NCBI RefSeq assembly: GCF_030160835.1
Contig: NZ_BSPC01000022.1
Coordinates: 1 to 64,000 of the forward strand
Length of the DNA stretch: 64,000 nucleotides
Reading direction: 5' to 3'
From: Labrys miyagiensis
Lineage (GTDB): Bacteria > Pseudomonadota > Alphaproteobacteria > Rhizobiales > Labraceae
Shown here: positions 44,056 to 52,994 of the stretch, piece by piece
Layout: each line of letters opens with the position of its first letter
Position numbering within the stretch: position 1 is the stretch's first letter
Notes under the pieces: generated by a model
Seen by the model: only the letters and a program-made list of their open reading frames with translations
Told to the model about the DNA's origin: nothing
Databases searched by the model: none
Program-made: the position numbers and the translations under genes

Positions 44056-45105
44056 ATGGAAGGCGAGTTGAACGTGCGTGCCACCCTGTCAGATGTTGCG
44101 CGAGAGGCCGGCTTTTCGTCGGCGACGGTGGATCGTGTCCTGAACGGCCGGCCTGGGGTGCGCAATCGCACCCGGGATATCATCCTCGATACCGCGCAGC
44201 GCCTCGGCTATGTCCTCGACAGCGCCGGCGGCGGCGAGGGCGAGGAGACGGGCGGGGCGGGAAGCCTGCGCCTCGACTTCGTCCTGCCCTCCGTCTCCAA
44301 TGCCTTCATGCGCAAGCTCTGCGATCAGATCGAGGAACAGGCGGGCCAGCGTGCCGGCATCGACGCCCGCGTGCAGACGGTGGAGGATTTCACGCCGGAC
44401 AACCTTGCCCGCGTGCTCTACGACCTGCGCGGCCGGACCAGCGGCGTCGGTGTCATCGCGCTCGACCATCCCACCGTGCGCGAAGCGATCCGCTCGCTCG
44501 CCGCCGATGGGGTAAAAGTCGTCACCATCGCCTCTGACATACTGTCTGTGCCACGCGTCGCCTATATCGGGATCGACAACCGCGCGGCGGGCCGGCTCGC
44601 CGGCTATCTCGCCGGGCGTTTCATGGGCGTCGGCAGGACCGGCAAGGTGGCGCTGTTCGCCGGCTCGCTGTCCTATCGCGGCCATGAGGAGCGCGAAATG
44701 GGCTTCCGCCACATCCTCGCCGAAGAGAATCCGGGCCTGCAGATCGTCGAATTGCGTGAGATGGGCGATGACAGCGCACGCGCCTATGGCGAGGCGAAGG
44801 CGCTGCTGGAGCGCCATCCCGATCTTTCGGCGATCTACAATATCGGCGCCGGCAGTTCCGGCATCGCCCAGGCCCTGAAAGAATGCGGCCGGGCGCGCTC
44901 GGTGGTCTTCGTCGGCCACGAGGTCACCGAGGACACCAAGCCGCTGCTGCTCGATGGCACGCTCGATGCGGTGATCGACCAGAACCCGCGCGTCGAGGCA
45001 CGCGAGGCGCTCAACACGCTGATCCAGTCGATCCGTGGGCTGCCGATCATCGCCCACCCGCCGCGCTTGCAGGTAATCTTCAAGGAGAACATCCCGGAGG
45101 TGTGA
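44056..45105 (+). CDS. LacI family transcriptional regulator
   Basis: A 349-residue LacI protein. HTH: RATLSDVAREAGFSSATVDRVLNGRPGVRNRTRDII, then hinge and a type I periplasmic-binding sensor domain. Divergent from the Gfo/Idh-isomerase-ABC operon, which it probably represses until sugar is present. A GTG at 44074 placed after GGAAGG would remove six residues and matches the usual LacI N-terminus; either start is possible. Confidence 0.9.
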   Translation: MEGELNVRATLSDVAREAGFSSATVDRVLNGRPGVRNRTRDIILDTAQRLGYVLDSAGGGEGEETGGAGSLRLDFVLPSVSNAFMRKLCDQIEEQAGQRAGIDARVQTVEDFTPDNLARVLYDLRGRTSGVGVIALDHPTVREAIRSLAADGVKVVTIASDILSVPRVAYIGIDNRAAGRLAGYLAGRFMGVGRTGKVALFAGSLSYRGHEEREMGFRHILAEENPGLQIVELREMGDDSARAYGEAKALLERHPDLSAIYNIGAGSSGIAQALKECGRARSVVFVGHEVTEDTKPLLLDGTLDAVIDQNPRVEAREALNTLIQSIRGLPIIAHPPRLQVIFKENIPEV

Positions 45106-45137
45106 GGACAATCGGATGCTTGGTGGCCAGCCCAATA

Positions 45138-45276
45138 CTAACGACCAGTCATTCCCGGCCGAGCCACTCGCGAGCGTAGCGAGAGAGGGTGAGGGGAAGG
45201 GAGGCCAGGGGCTGGCGGGCTCAAACCTTTGGCCACTGGATCCCCGTCCCAACGCCTGCGGCGTCGCCGGGGATGA
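45138..45276. repeat. Intergenic palindrome, family D
   Basis: The stretch contains CTCGC/GCGAG around 45167-45183 and GGATCCCCG paired with CGGGGATG-type bases near 45238-45275, the ATCCCCG...CGGGGAT pattern widespread between alphaproteobacterial genes. It separates the LacI gene from the oxygenase operon, which therefore probably has its own promoter. Confidence 0.55.
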
Positions 45277-45361
45277 CAGCTACATCCCGCAACCCCTGCT
45301 TCAAAGACTCCGTCAGCCAATCATACTCCCTGGTTGGAAACTGTTTCGCATCGCCACCCCC

Positions 45362-45379
45362 TTGGCATCGTTCCTGCTT
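45362..45379 (+). promoter_or_regulatory. Candidate sigma-54 promoter of the oxygenase operon
   Basis: TTGGCAT at 45362-45368 and CTGCT at 45374-45378 put the invariant GG (45364-45365) and GC (45376-45377) exactly ten bases apart, as in -24/-12 promoters. The predicted start near 45389 leaves a 33-base leader with GGGGAGGG before the ATG at 45422. One mismatch to TTGGCAC. No enhancer-binding protein gene is in the window, so chance cannot be excluded. Confidence 0.45.
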
Positions 45380-45421
45380 GGCTTCAGCATGCCGTGTTGA
45401 AGCAAGCGGGGAGGGCCAAAC

Positions 45422-46321
45422 ATGGATGCCGTCTGTCGTGATCCGGTCACGCTTGACCTGTGGCACCCCATCGGCGCCAGCGCCGAAGCCCCCGCTGGGA
45501 AGGTGGTCGAGACCGTGCTGCTCGGCGCGCGCATAGGTTATGTCGTTGGAGCCGACGGCAAGGCCGCTGCCTGGCGCGCTCGCCCCGACTTGCCGGCCGG
45601 CAGTGCCGCCGATCCCGCCGGCATTCCCGATCCGCTGCCGGCCAGGACAGCCTATGGCTATGTCTGGACCTCGCTGGGCACGCCCGCCGAACTCTTCGCC
45701 ATTCCCGAATACGAGGAGGAGGACCGCCGCCGTCTCAATGCCGCGACCATCGGCGTGCACGTCTCCGCGCCGCGCGCCATCGAGAACTTCCTCGATATGG
45801 GCCATTTCCCCTATGTCCACACCGACATCCTAGGCGCCGAGCCGCATACCGAGGTGAAGGAATATGACGTCGAGATTTCGGTGGAGCATGACGAAATTCT
45901 CGCCACGCGCTGCCGCTTCTTCCAGCCGATGGCCTCGCAGGCCTCCTCGGGCGGCGCCGAGGTCGAATATGTCTACCGCGTGCCGCACCCCTTCTGTTCC
46001 GTGCTCTACAAGTCGAGCCCGGTTGACGAAACGCGCCGCGACGTCATTGCCGTCTTCCTGCAGCCGGTGAGCGAGGAGCGGGTGCGGGCCCATCTGATGC
46101 TCTGCGTGCTCGATGAGTCGAGCGAGGACAAGGTGATCAGACGCTTCCAGCAGACCATCTTCGGGCAGGACAAGCCGATCCTGGAGAACCAGTTCCCCAA
46201 GCGCCTGCCACTCGATCCACGCGCGGAGACGCCGATCCGCGCCGATAAATCCGCCGTCGCCTATCGCCGCTGGCTGAGCCGAAAGGGTCTCACCTATGGC
46301 GTCATCCCGGCAGCAGCGTGA
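45422..46321 (+). CDS. Rieske-type oxygenase catalytic subunit lacking the Rieske cluster site
   Basis: A 299-residue protein of the VanA/dicamba-monooxygenase-like group. Residues 14-90 keep the Rieske-fold borders (LWHPIGAS, YGYVWTSLG), but the CxH and CxxH loops are absent and the space is shortened. The catalytic domain keeps N122, D125, H128 and H133 (in ENFLDMGHFPYVH, with the 3-3-5 spacing of dicamba monooxygenase) and D250 in IFGQDKPILENQ, a likely third iron ligand. It probably receives electrons from the Rieske domain of the next protein. Substrate unknown; demethylation or hydroxylation of a small molecule is likely. Confidence 0.82.
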   Translation: MDAVCRDPVTLDLWHPIGASAEAPAGKVVETVLLGARIGYVVGADGKAAAWRARPDLPAGSAADPAGIPDPLPARTAYGYVWTSLGTPAELFAIPEYEEEDRRRLNAATIGVHVSAPRAIENFLDMGHFPYVHTDILGAEPHTEVKEYDVEISVEHDEILATRCRFFQPMASQASSGGAEVEYVYRVPHPFCSVLYKSSPVDETRRDVIAVFLQPVSEERVRAHLMLCVLDESSEDKVIRRFQQTIFGQDKPILENQFPKRLPLDPRAETPIRADKSAVAYRRWLSRKGLTYGVIPAAA

Positions 46322-46331
46322 GGAGGGGCCG

Positions 46332-48059
46332 GTGAGCAAAGCGTCCCGCTGGCATCCGATCGCGGCGAGCCACGATCTGCCCTATCGCCACGTCTTCCAC
46401 GCCCAGCTGTTCGGGCGCGAATTCGCCGTCTGGCGCGCCGATGACGACAACATCAATGTCTGGGAGAACCGCTGCCTGCATCGCGGTGTGCGGCTGTCGA
46501 TCGGCATCAATGACGGGCGCGAGCTGAAATGCCAGTATCACGGCTGGCGCTATGCAAACCGCACCGCGGGCTGCACCTATATTCCCGCCCATCCCGCCGA
46601 CGCCCCGGCGCGCACTATCACCAACCGCACCTTTCCGGTGCTCGAACGCTATGGGCTCGTGTGGACGACGCTGGAGGCCGACAGCCCCGCGCCGGAAGGG
46701 CCTCTGGCGGAGGAAGGGCCGCTGCTGACTTTGCGCGGCATCCCGGTGAATGCCCTGGCCACGAAGGTCGTGGAGGCCCTCAGGACCTATCCACTCGGCA
46801 CCGATCTGGCAGGCAAGGTTGAGGTAGAAGGCGAGGGGACGATCGTCCTGAGGAGCTGCGACAAGCGCATCGCCTTCTTCGTCCAGCCGGTCGATGCGGA
46901 CCGCTGCGTGATCCGCGGCGTAGTGGAAGGCGAGGTACCGACCCATGAGCGCATCGCCGTCCTTCGCTCGCACAATGAGCACCTTGGTGCGCTACGCGAC
47001 AAGGTCGAACGCCTCGCGGCGCTGGAGCCGGCTCCGGCGCCGATCGAGCCCTTCTTCGAGCGGGTACCGGCCGAGCTAGCCGAGATGCCACCGCTCGCCG
47101 CCTCTGGGCGCAAGCCGGCGCTGCGTGTTCAGGTGAACCGCAAATGGCAGGCAGGCGAGGGCATCGCGGCCTTCGAACTGCGGCCGATCAAGGGCGTACT
47201 GCCGACCTTTCAGCCCGGCGCGCATATCGATGTCCACATGCCCAATGGCGAGATCCGGCCCTATTCCGTCATCAATGGTCCGGGCGAGACGGATCACTAC
47301 ACCATCGGCGTGAAGCTCGACGCGGAGTCGAAAGGCGGCTCGCGCTGCATGCATGAAAGCGTGCGGGAGGGCGACGTGCTCGCCATTTCCGAGCCGCGCA
47401 ACAATTTCCCGCTGCGCCGCGACGCGGTGCGGACCTATCTCATCGCAGGCGGCATCGGCATCACGCCCCTGCTCGCCATGGCACAGACGCTGCACAACCA
47501 GGACCTGCCCTTCGAACTGCACTATTTCGCACGAGGCGAGGCTGGCCTTGCCTTTCGCGAGCGCCTTGCCGCGTTGGGTGCCTCCTTGCTCCCGCACCTC
47601 GGTCTTGACCGCGAGGAGACGGCGCGGGAGATCAGGGCCGCCCTGCCATCCTATCGCTACGGCCTGCACGCCTATCTTTGCGCTTCGGGTGGCATGCTCG
47701 AAACCGCACGGGCTATCGCCGCGGAGAAGGGTTGGCCTGAGGAGGCTGTGCATTTCGAGTATTTTAAGAACGAGACCGCGATCGAGGACCAGTCGAGCTT
47801 CGAGATCGCACTCGCCCGCTCTGTCATGACCCTTCCGGTCCCCGCAGGCCGCACCATCCTCGACGTCCTGCGGGAGCATGGTGTCGACATGCCATCCTCC
47901 TGCGAGCAGGGCGCCTGCGGCACCTGCCTTGCCAGCGTCATCGAAGGCGAGCCGCTGCACCAGGACGTCTATCTCACGCCCGCCGAACGGCGCGCCGGCA
48001 CCAGCATCATCACCTGCGTCAGCCGGGCCAGATCCGCCCGTCTCGTGCTAGATTTGTAA
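46332..48059 (+). CDS. Rieske domain fused to PDR-type reductase and ferredoxin
   Basis: A 575-residue fusion. Rieske domain 7-115 with C48-x-H50 and C67-x2-H70; a linker domain 125-235 of unclear family; a flavin domain with RPYS (309-312); NAD(P)-binding AGGIGITP (372-379); C-terminal plant-type [2Fe-2S] ferredoxin with C524, C529, C532 and C562. The last three domains equal phthalate dioxygenase reductase/VanB. It can thus carry electrons from NAD(P)H to a Rieske cluster within one chain and pass them to the Rieske-less oxygenase. Start: GTG at 46332 has AGGAGGGG five bases upstream; an ATG at 46296 overlaps the previous gene. Confidence 0.85.
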   Translation: MSKASRWHPIAASHDLPYRHVFHAQLFGREFAVWRADDDNINVWENRCLHRGVRLSIGINDGRELKCQYHGWRYANRTAGCTYIPAHPADAPARTITNRTFPVLERYGLVWTTLEADSPAPEGPLAEEGPLLTLRGIPVNALATKVVEALRTYPLGTDLAGKVEVEGEGTIVLRSCDKRIAFFVQPVDADRCVIRGVVEGEVPTHERIAVLRSHNEHLGALRDKVERLAALEPAPAPIEPFFERVPAELAEMPPLAASGRKPALRVQVNRKWQAGEGIAAFELRPIKGVLPTFQPGAHIDVHMPNGEIRPYSVINGPGETDHYTIGVKLDAESKGGSRCMHESVREGDVLAISEPRNNFPLRRDAVRTYLIAGGIGITPLLAMAQTLHNQDLPFELHYFARGEAGLAFRERLAALGASLLPHLGLDREETAREIRAALPSYRYGLHAYLCASGGMLETARAIAAEKGWPEEAVHFEYFKNETAIEDQSSFEIALARSVMTLPVPAGRTILDVLREHGVDMPSSCEQGACGTCLASVIEGEPLHQDVYLTPAERRAGTSIITCVSRARSARLVLDL

Positions 48060-48067
48060 GGCGCGGC

Positions 48068-48727
48068 ATGATCAGGCTCTACGACTTCGAGCTTTCCGGC
48101 AATTGCTACAAGGTGCGGCTGATGCTGGGCATTCTCGGCATGCCTTACGAAGCCGTGCCCGTCGATTTCTATCCGGGCCGGGAACATCGCTCGGACTGGT
48201 TCCTGCGCCTCAACCCGCTCGGCCAGCTTCCCGTCATCGAGGATGACGGTTACGTGCTGCGCGATGCCCAGGCGATCCTCGTCTATCTCGCCGCCAAGGC
48301 CGATCCCACGGGCAGTTGGTATCCGCGCAACAATCCAGCGTTGCTCGGCGAGGTCAGCCAATGGCTTGCCTTCGCCGATGCCATCACCGCGACTGCGGGT
48401 GCGACGCGTCTGCATGAGAACTTCTTCTACGAACTCGATATCGAGGCGGCGCGCGCCGGCGCTCATCGGCTCTTCCGTATCCTCGACGAGCATCTGTGGT
48501 TCGGCGAGCAGGAGGGGCGCGACTGGCTCTGCGCCGCTGTCCACCCCACCATCGCCGACATCGCCTGCTTTCCCTATGTGATGCTCTCGGAAGAGGGCGG
48601 CATTCCTCGCCTCGATTATCCCGCGCTGCGCCGCTGGTGCGACCGGGTGAAACGTATCAAGGGCTTCACGGTGATGTCGGGCGTGTTTCCGGCGGGGCGG
48701 GGGAGGCCGGTTCCGGCACAAGCCTGA
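48068..48727 (+). CDS. Glutathione S-transferase family protein
   Basis: A 219-residue GST. N-terminal thioredoxin fold MIRLYDFELSGNCYKVRLML with likely Ser/Asn at the active site, the cis-Pro in QLPVIEDDG and the DAQAILVYLA glutathione-binding segment; all-helical C-terminal domain. It begins eight bases after the reductase gene and completes the operon. It may remove an electrophilic oxygenase product (inference) or cleave a C-S or ether bond. Confidence 0.88.
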   Translation: MIRLYDFELSGNCYKVRLMLGILGMPYEAVPVDFYPGREHRSDWFLRLNPLGQLPVIEDDGYVLRDAQAILVYLAAKADPTGSWYPRNNPALLGEVSQWLAFADAITATAGATRLHENFFYELDIEAARAGAHRLFRILDEHLWFGEQEGRDWLCAAVHPTIADIACFPYVMLSEEGGIPRLDYPALRRWCDRVKRIKGFTVMSGVFPAGRGRPVPAQA

Positions 48728-48737
48728 TGCTGCTTAC

Positions 48738-48808
48738 GGGGGCGGGTCTTCAGACCCGCTGTTGGCTGCACTTGTGCCGGAAAGAGCCGGGTCTGAAGAC
48801 CCGCCCCC
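48738..48808. repeat. Family A palindromic element, copy A7
   Basis: Perfect 21-bp arms (48738-48758 and 48788-48808) with a 29-base loop. Each arm contains the mini-hairpin CGGGTCT/AGACCCG. The arm sequence is the same as in copy A10 at 60205. Located directly after the GST stop codon, between convergent genes. Confidence 0.88.
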
Positions 48809-48839
48809 CAACTTCGCATCCCTTGAAGCGCGTCGCCCG

Positions 48840-49721
48840 CTATTTCCGGCCGAGGAGTGCCTGGAAAGCGCTGACAAGGTCGGTGGTGCCATGAAAGACC
48901 TGTCCGGCACCGTCCTCGACGTCGATCAGCCCGCGATTATGGGCGTCGTAAAGTTCGGTCACGAGCCCTGCGCCGCTGTCGCTCAGGCCAGCACTCAGCA
49001 TGGTCTGGTGCCAAGCTTGGCGGGGCACCTCGAAGGCGACGACCTCCCGGTTCAGCAGGGTGGTCAGGGCCTTCGCTACGTCTGCAGGCGTATAGCGCTC
49101 CGGGCCTTCGACATGAAACAGGCCGGCGGTCGCGGCTCCGCTCTGACGCTGCATTAGGATCTCGGCGGATATCCGGCCGACGTCGGGTGCGGAGACGGTC
49201 GGAAAGCGCTTGCTCAACGGGTGGTGCAGGCTGGGCAGCCGGCCCGAGTCTGCCGCAATGCGGATCACCCGGGCCCAATTCTCCATATGCTCGGCTGAAC
49301 GCAGGAAGATGGCCTCGGTCGGGAGGGCCCTGAGTTGCACTTCCAATTCGTGGAAGAGCACGGTGATGCCGGTGCCGCTCTCGATCTCAGCGCCATAGTC
49401 GGAGATTGCCAAGGTTGCCTGAGGCCGCACTGCCGTCAGAGCCTTTGCGATGCTTTCAATGGAGCGGCCCATCTCCGCTCCGGCATCCCCGGCCCTCGGG
49501 GCCGGCGGGCAGATGACCTGCACGAAAGCGGCTCCATCGAAGGCCCGGGCCAGGGCGTCGGCATCGTGCAGATCGGCGGTCGCCACCTCGCAGCCGAGTG
49601 CCTCGAAGGCGGCGGCTTTCGAGGGATCGCGAAGGATCGCGCGCACCGGCCGGCCGGCCGCTCGCAGGGTGGAGACGGTTGCCCGGCCGACTTTTCCGGC
49701 GGCGCCCAGGATTGCAAACAT
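48840..49721 (-). CDS. NmrA-like NAD(P)-binding protein
   Basis: A 293-residue atypical short-chain dehydrogenase of the NmrA/TMR group. It begins MFAILGAAGKVGRATVSTLRAAG with the GxxGxxG cofactor loop, and has no clear Tyr-x3-Lys catalytic pair, so it may be a redox sensor or a quinone/enone reductase. Start at 49721 has GAGGGA seven bases upstream. It follows an AraC gene on the same strand by 93 bp. Confidence 0.82.
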   Translation of the reverse strand: MFAILGAAGKVGRATVSTLRAAGRPVRAILRDPSKAAAFEALGCEVATADLHDADALARAFDGAAFVQVICPPAPRAGDAGAEMGRSIESIAKALTAVRPQATLAISDYGAEIESGTGITVLFHELEVQLRALPTEAIFLRSAEHMENWARVIRIAADSGRLPSLHHPLSKRFPTVSAPDVGRISAEILMQRQSGAATAGLFHVEGPERYTPADVAKALTTLLNREVVAFEVPRQAWHQTMLSAGLSDSGAGLVTELYDAHNRGLIDVEDGAGQVFHGTTDLVSAFQALLGRK

Positions 49722-49814
49722 GATCATTCCCTCAAGTTTCGATGAGGGGAGCATGCCGATCGGCACCGGTCCTGTCGCTCAGGTTGAGCCGGCCCGTTGC
49801 AGGTTCGGCCGCGG

Positions 49815-50681
49815 TCACAGCCGTTGGCGCAGGATTTCGCCTGGCGTCATGCCGATGAGACGGCGCATCCACGTCGCCATATGGCTCTGATGGGCGAATC
49901 CGGCCGCCAGGGCGACCTCGCTCATCGGCATATCGCCGGCCAGCAGCAACGCCCGCGCCCGTTCCACCCGCCGGCGCACGACATATTGATGCACCGGCAT
50001 GCCGAAGCTGCGGGGGAACAGTTGCTTGAGTTGAGAAAGCCCAAGGCCTGCGGTCTCGGCAAGTTCTGCCAGGGACAGGGAGCGGTCGAGATGGCTCTCG
50101 ATGAAATCGGCGAGCAGGCGATGCTGGCGAGGCGAGAGCCGGGCCAGCCAGGAAAGATCCGGCCCATCCGGGATCGCCAAGAGCCGGGCGGCCAGCGCCT
50201 GGCCCAGGGATTGCGCGTAGAGAGGATCTGAGGGGATATCAGCCTCGAGCTCGGCCTTGATCGCCGCAGCGATCGCCTCGATGCGAGGATCGCGCAGCTG
50301 GAAGACCGGCCGCAGCGCGAACCGGCTGGGAGGTCCGTCGAGTTCTTCGGCAACCTTGCTCAGCAAGGCGGGCGCAAGACGAAGCCTCAGGATAGTGCAG
50401 GCGGCATCGTCCTCCCAACTGCCGTCGAGCCCGGCCGGAATGACATCGATGTCGCCATGCTTCTGGACGCGCCGCGAGCGCCGCCCGTCGGAGCGGCAAT
50501 CGGCATTCACGGGGGTGCCGAAATGGATGCCGAGGCGGTGCATCTCGCCACCGCCGACATGGTGCCGGCCCCTTGGAATGCGCAGGAACTCCGCCTCGAG
50601 GGAGTGCCAGCCCCTCCCGGCGCTGGTCAGGAGGATGCTCGCTTGCTCCGCCACTCGCGCGGTGCCGATGTAACGGTCCAT
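49815..50681 (-). CDS. AraC family transcriptional regulator
   Basis: A 288-residue regulator. The C-terminal 100 residues carry two HTH units (SLAELAETAGLGLSQLKQLFPRSFGMPVHQYVVRRRVERA and MSEVALAAGFAHQSHMATWMRRLIGMTPGE, in parts); the N-terminal half is a sensor of unknown ligand. AGGAGG precedes the ATG. It probably controls the NmrA-like gene downstream. Confidence 0.9.
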   Translation of the reverse strand: MDRYIGTARVAEQASILLTSAGRGWHSLEAEFLRIPRGRHHVGGGEMHRLGIHFGTPVNADCRSDGRRSRRVQKHGDIDVIPAGLDGSWEDDAACTILRLRLAPALLSKVAEELDGPPSRFALRPVFQLRDPRIEAIAAAIKAELEADIPSDPLYAQSLGQALAARLLAIPDGPDLSWLARLSPRQHRLLADFIESHLDRSLSLAELAETAGLGLSQLKQLFPRSFGMPVHQYVVRRRVERARALLLAGDMPMSEVALAAGFAHQSHMATWMRRLIGMTPGEILRQRL

Positions 50682-50738
50682 GGTGCCACCTCCTCGGCCT
50701 CAACATAGGTTGGGGAGGAGGCTATTGCGAGGGTGTGG

Positions 50739-50890
50739 CTTCCCGGGTGCGCGGACGTCTCGTCCGCTCTTGGAAACGGCTTGTTCGCGGGATTGGCGTC
50801 AGAGATGTCGCGCTTACGCGGCCAACCGTGACACTTTCGGCATTCGCGGGCTTCCCCAAGAGCGGACGAGACGTCCGCGCACCCGGGAAG
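50739..50890. repeat. Family A palindromic element, copy A8
   Basis: Perfect 35-bp arms (50739-50773 and 50856-50890) with an 82-base loop. Each arm holds GCGGACG/CGTCCGC, and CTTGGAAACG follows the left arm. The outer 20 bases equal those of copy A1. It ends three bases before the stop codon of the minus-strand ABC ATPase gene. Confidence 0.9.
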
Positions 50891-50893
50891 GGA

Positions 50894-51637
50894 CTATCCC
50901 CCCACCATCAGCTTGACGATCTCGTCGTGGTTCGTCTCGGCGATCTTGCGCTCGCCCGCCAGCGTGCCGCGCCGCAGCACGACGATGCGATCGGACACGG
51001 CGAAGATGTCCTGCAGATTATGCGAGATGAAGATGATGCCCCGGCCCTGCGCCTTCAGGGTCTGGATCAGCGAGACGACCTTGCGCTGCTCGGGCACGCC
51101 GAGGGCCGCGGTCGGCTCGTCCATGATCAGCACCTGGGCGTTCCAGTAGACGGCGCGGCCGATGGCCACGGCCTGGCGCTGGCCGCCGGAAAAATTTCCG
51201 ACGGGTGCCGTGAGGCGCGTCACGTGGAAGTCGAGCCGCGCCATGGTCTCCTTGGCCGCCTCGGCCATCTTGGCGCGGTCGAGCACCGGCAGGAAGCCGA
51301 ATGCCTTACGCATCGGCTCGCGGCCGAGGAAGATGTTGGCGCCGATGGAGAGATTGTCGGCCAGCGCCAGGTCCTGGTAGATCGTCTCGATGCCATGGCC
51401 GCGGGCGGCCTCGGGGGTGGCGAACTTCACCGCCTCGCCATTGAGGCGGATCTCACCCATGTCGGCATGGTAGACGCCCGAGATCGTCTTGATCAGGGTC
51501 GACTTGCCGGCGCCGTTGTCACCTGCCAGGGCCACGACCTCGCCGGGAAACAGCGTCATCGAGACGCCGTTGAGCGCGGTAACGCCGCCGAAGCGCTTGG
51601 TGATGTCGCGAACTTCGAGAAGAGGCTGGGTGCTCAT
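50894..51637 (-). CDS. Sugar ABC transporter ATP-binding protein
   Basis: A 247-residue single-domain ATPase. Walker A GDNGAGKST (39-47), signature FSGGQRQ, Walker B VLIMDEPTAALG and switch His in FISHN. It resembles the other FrcA-type ATPase in this window but differs throughout, so the two systems are separate. The start overlaps the permease stop (ATGA). A much longer open frame upstream is only the permease read out of frame. Confidence 0.92.
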   Translation of the reverse strand: MSTQPLLEVRDITKRFGGVTALNGVSMTLFPGEVVALAGDNGAGKSTLIKTISGVYHADMGEIRLNGEAVKFATPEAARGHGIETIYQDLALADNLSIGANIFLGREPMRKAFGFLPVLDRAKMAEAAKETMARLDFHVTRLTAPVGNFSGGQRQAVAIGRAVYWNAQVLIMDEPTAALGVPEQRKVVSLIQTLKAQGRGIIFISHNLQDIFAVSDRIVVLRRGTLAGERKIAETNHDEIVKLMVGG

Positions 51638-52674
51638 GAACGGCGTCCTCCCGAGATGCTGCGCTGGGCCTGGTCGACCAGCACCGAGACGATGATGACG
51701 ACGCCGACCGAGACGAACTGCCAGAACGGTTCGACATTGATGTAGACGAGGCCGAACTGGATGACGGCGATGACGAGGGAGCCTGCCAGCGTACCCAAGA
51801 TCGAGCCCGAGCCGCCGAACAGGCTGGCGCCGCCGATCACCACCGCGGCGATCGAGTCGAGCAGCAGCGGCTCGCCCGCCTGCGCCGCACCGGCGGTGAA
51901 GCGGGCGGCATAGAGCACGCCGCCGATGCCGGCGCAGATGGCCGAGAGGATATAGAGCTTCTGAGTATGCCAGCCGACATTGATGCCGGCCCGCAGAGCT
52001 GCCTGCTCGCTGGCGCCGATGGCATAGGTGTGCTGGCCGAAGCGGGTCTGCGACAGGATGTAATGCATCACCAATAGGAAGATCACGGTCACGATCACCA
52101 CCACCGGCAGGCCATAGAAGCGGCCGTTGCCAAGCGCGGAGAACCAGGCATTCGATACCGGCACCGTGGTGCCGCCGGCCAGCAGGAAGGCGACGCCGCG
52201 CGCCACGCCATACATGCCGAGCGTGCCGATGAACGGCGGCACCCGCAGTTTGGAGATCAGCAGGCCGTTGATGAGGCCCGGAATGATGGCGACCGCTATG
52301 CCCGCAACGCTGCCGATCAACATGGCGGGAAACAGCGGCATGAAACCACCCACCATATTGACGGCGTGGGCCGCCACCACGGCCGACAGGCCCATGATGA
52401 AGCCGATCGACAGGTCGATGCCACCGGAGATGATCACGAAGGTCGAGCCGAGGGCGAGCAGGAGCGGTGCAACCGTATAGATCGAGATCGACTGCATGGT
52501 CGAGAGCGAGAAAACGAAGGTCGAACCATAGGCGATCCGGGCCCAGAGCTCGAAGAAGACCAGCAGCAGGATGAGGAAGAGCCAAGCCCGCAGTTCCGCG
52601 ATGCGCAGAAGCAGGGGGTGAGGCCCTGAGGCGGGCTGCGACCCTTGGGTCAGGGATGAGGGGGCTGACGACAT
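51634..52674 (-). CDS. Sugar ABC transporter permease, RbsC type
   Basis: A 346-residue permease with about ten helices. The conserved IISGGIDLSIGFIMGLSAVVAAH motif is near residues 80-102, and IAAVVIGGASLFGGSGSILGTLAGSLVI near 270-298. It pairs with the ATPase downstream. It is separated from the binding-protein gene by 320 bp containing a strong palindrome. Confidence 0.92.
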   Translation of the reverse strand: MSSAPSSLTQGSQPASGPHPLLLRIAELRAWLFLILLLVFFELWARIAYGSTFVFSLSTMQSISIYTVAPLLLALGSTFVIISGGIDLSIGFIMGLSAVVAAHAVNMVGGFMPLFPAMLIGSVAGIAVAIIPGLINGLLISKLRVPPFIGTLGMYGVARGVAFLLAGGTTVPVSNAWFSALGNGRFYGLPVVVIVTVIFLLVMHYILSQTRFGQHTYAIGASEQAALRAGINVGWHTQKLYILSAICAGIGGVLYAARFTAGAAQAGEPLLLDSIAAVVIGGASLFGGSGSILGTLAGSLVIAVIQFGLVYINVEPFWQFVSVGVVIIVSVLVDQAQRSISGGRRS

Positions 52675-52781
52675 CGGCCGCTCCGTTCGAAACAGGAAGA
52701 AACGCCGGATGGGCGGCGCGGGGGGTGCCGGTCTTCAGAGCCTGGCCAAAAAATCGAGAAGTGATCGAGAAGGCCGCAGAC

Positions 52782-52874
52782 TTTGTCATGCCCGGGCTTG
52801 TCCCGGGCATCCAGTTGCACAATCCGCTAAGGGCTGCGCGCCTGGCTTGCCGGGACAAGCCCGGCAATGACAAA
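52782..52874. repeat. Intergenic palindrome, family C, inside an ABC operon
   Basis: TTTGTCAT (52782-52789) pairs with ATGACAAA (52867-52874), and the adjoining GCCCGGGCTTGTCCCGG-type bases pair with CCGGGACAAGCCCGGC with few mismatches. The element is of the common alphaproteobacterial CATGCCCGGGCTTGTCCCGG type. It lies after the binding-protein gene and before the permease gene, where a hairpin would favour the upstream part of the transcript. Confidence 0.75.
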
Positions 52875-52994
52875 AAGCTGAGGTTCCCGTGATTTTTCGA
52901 TCAGTCGCTTCTTACCGACACACTTGTCGAAGTTGGTGCCGATCTCGCAAGGGCGGCCTTCAATCGAGCCGCCCGGGAGACCGGCACGCCAGGC

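Noticed and set aside
51638-52873. Long N-terminal extension that would fuse permease-region DNA to the ABC ATPase
   Set aside because: The extension is the permease gene read out of frame; the ATPase has a normal family start at 51637 and the permease frame is intact.
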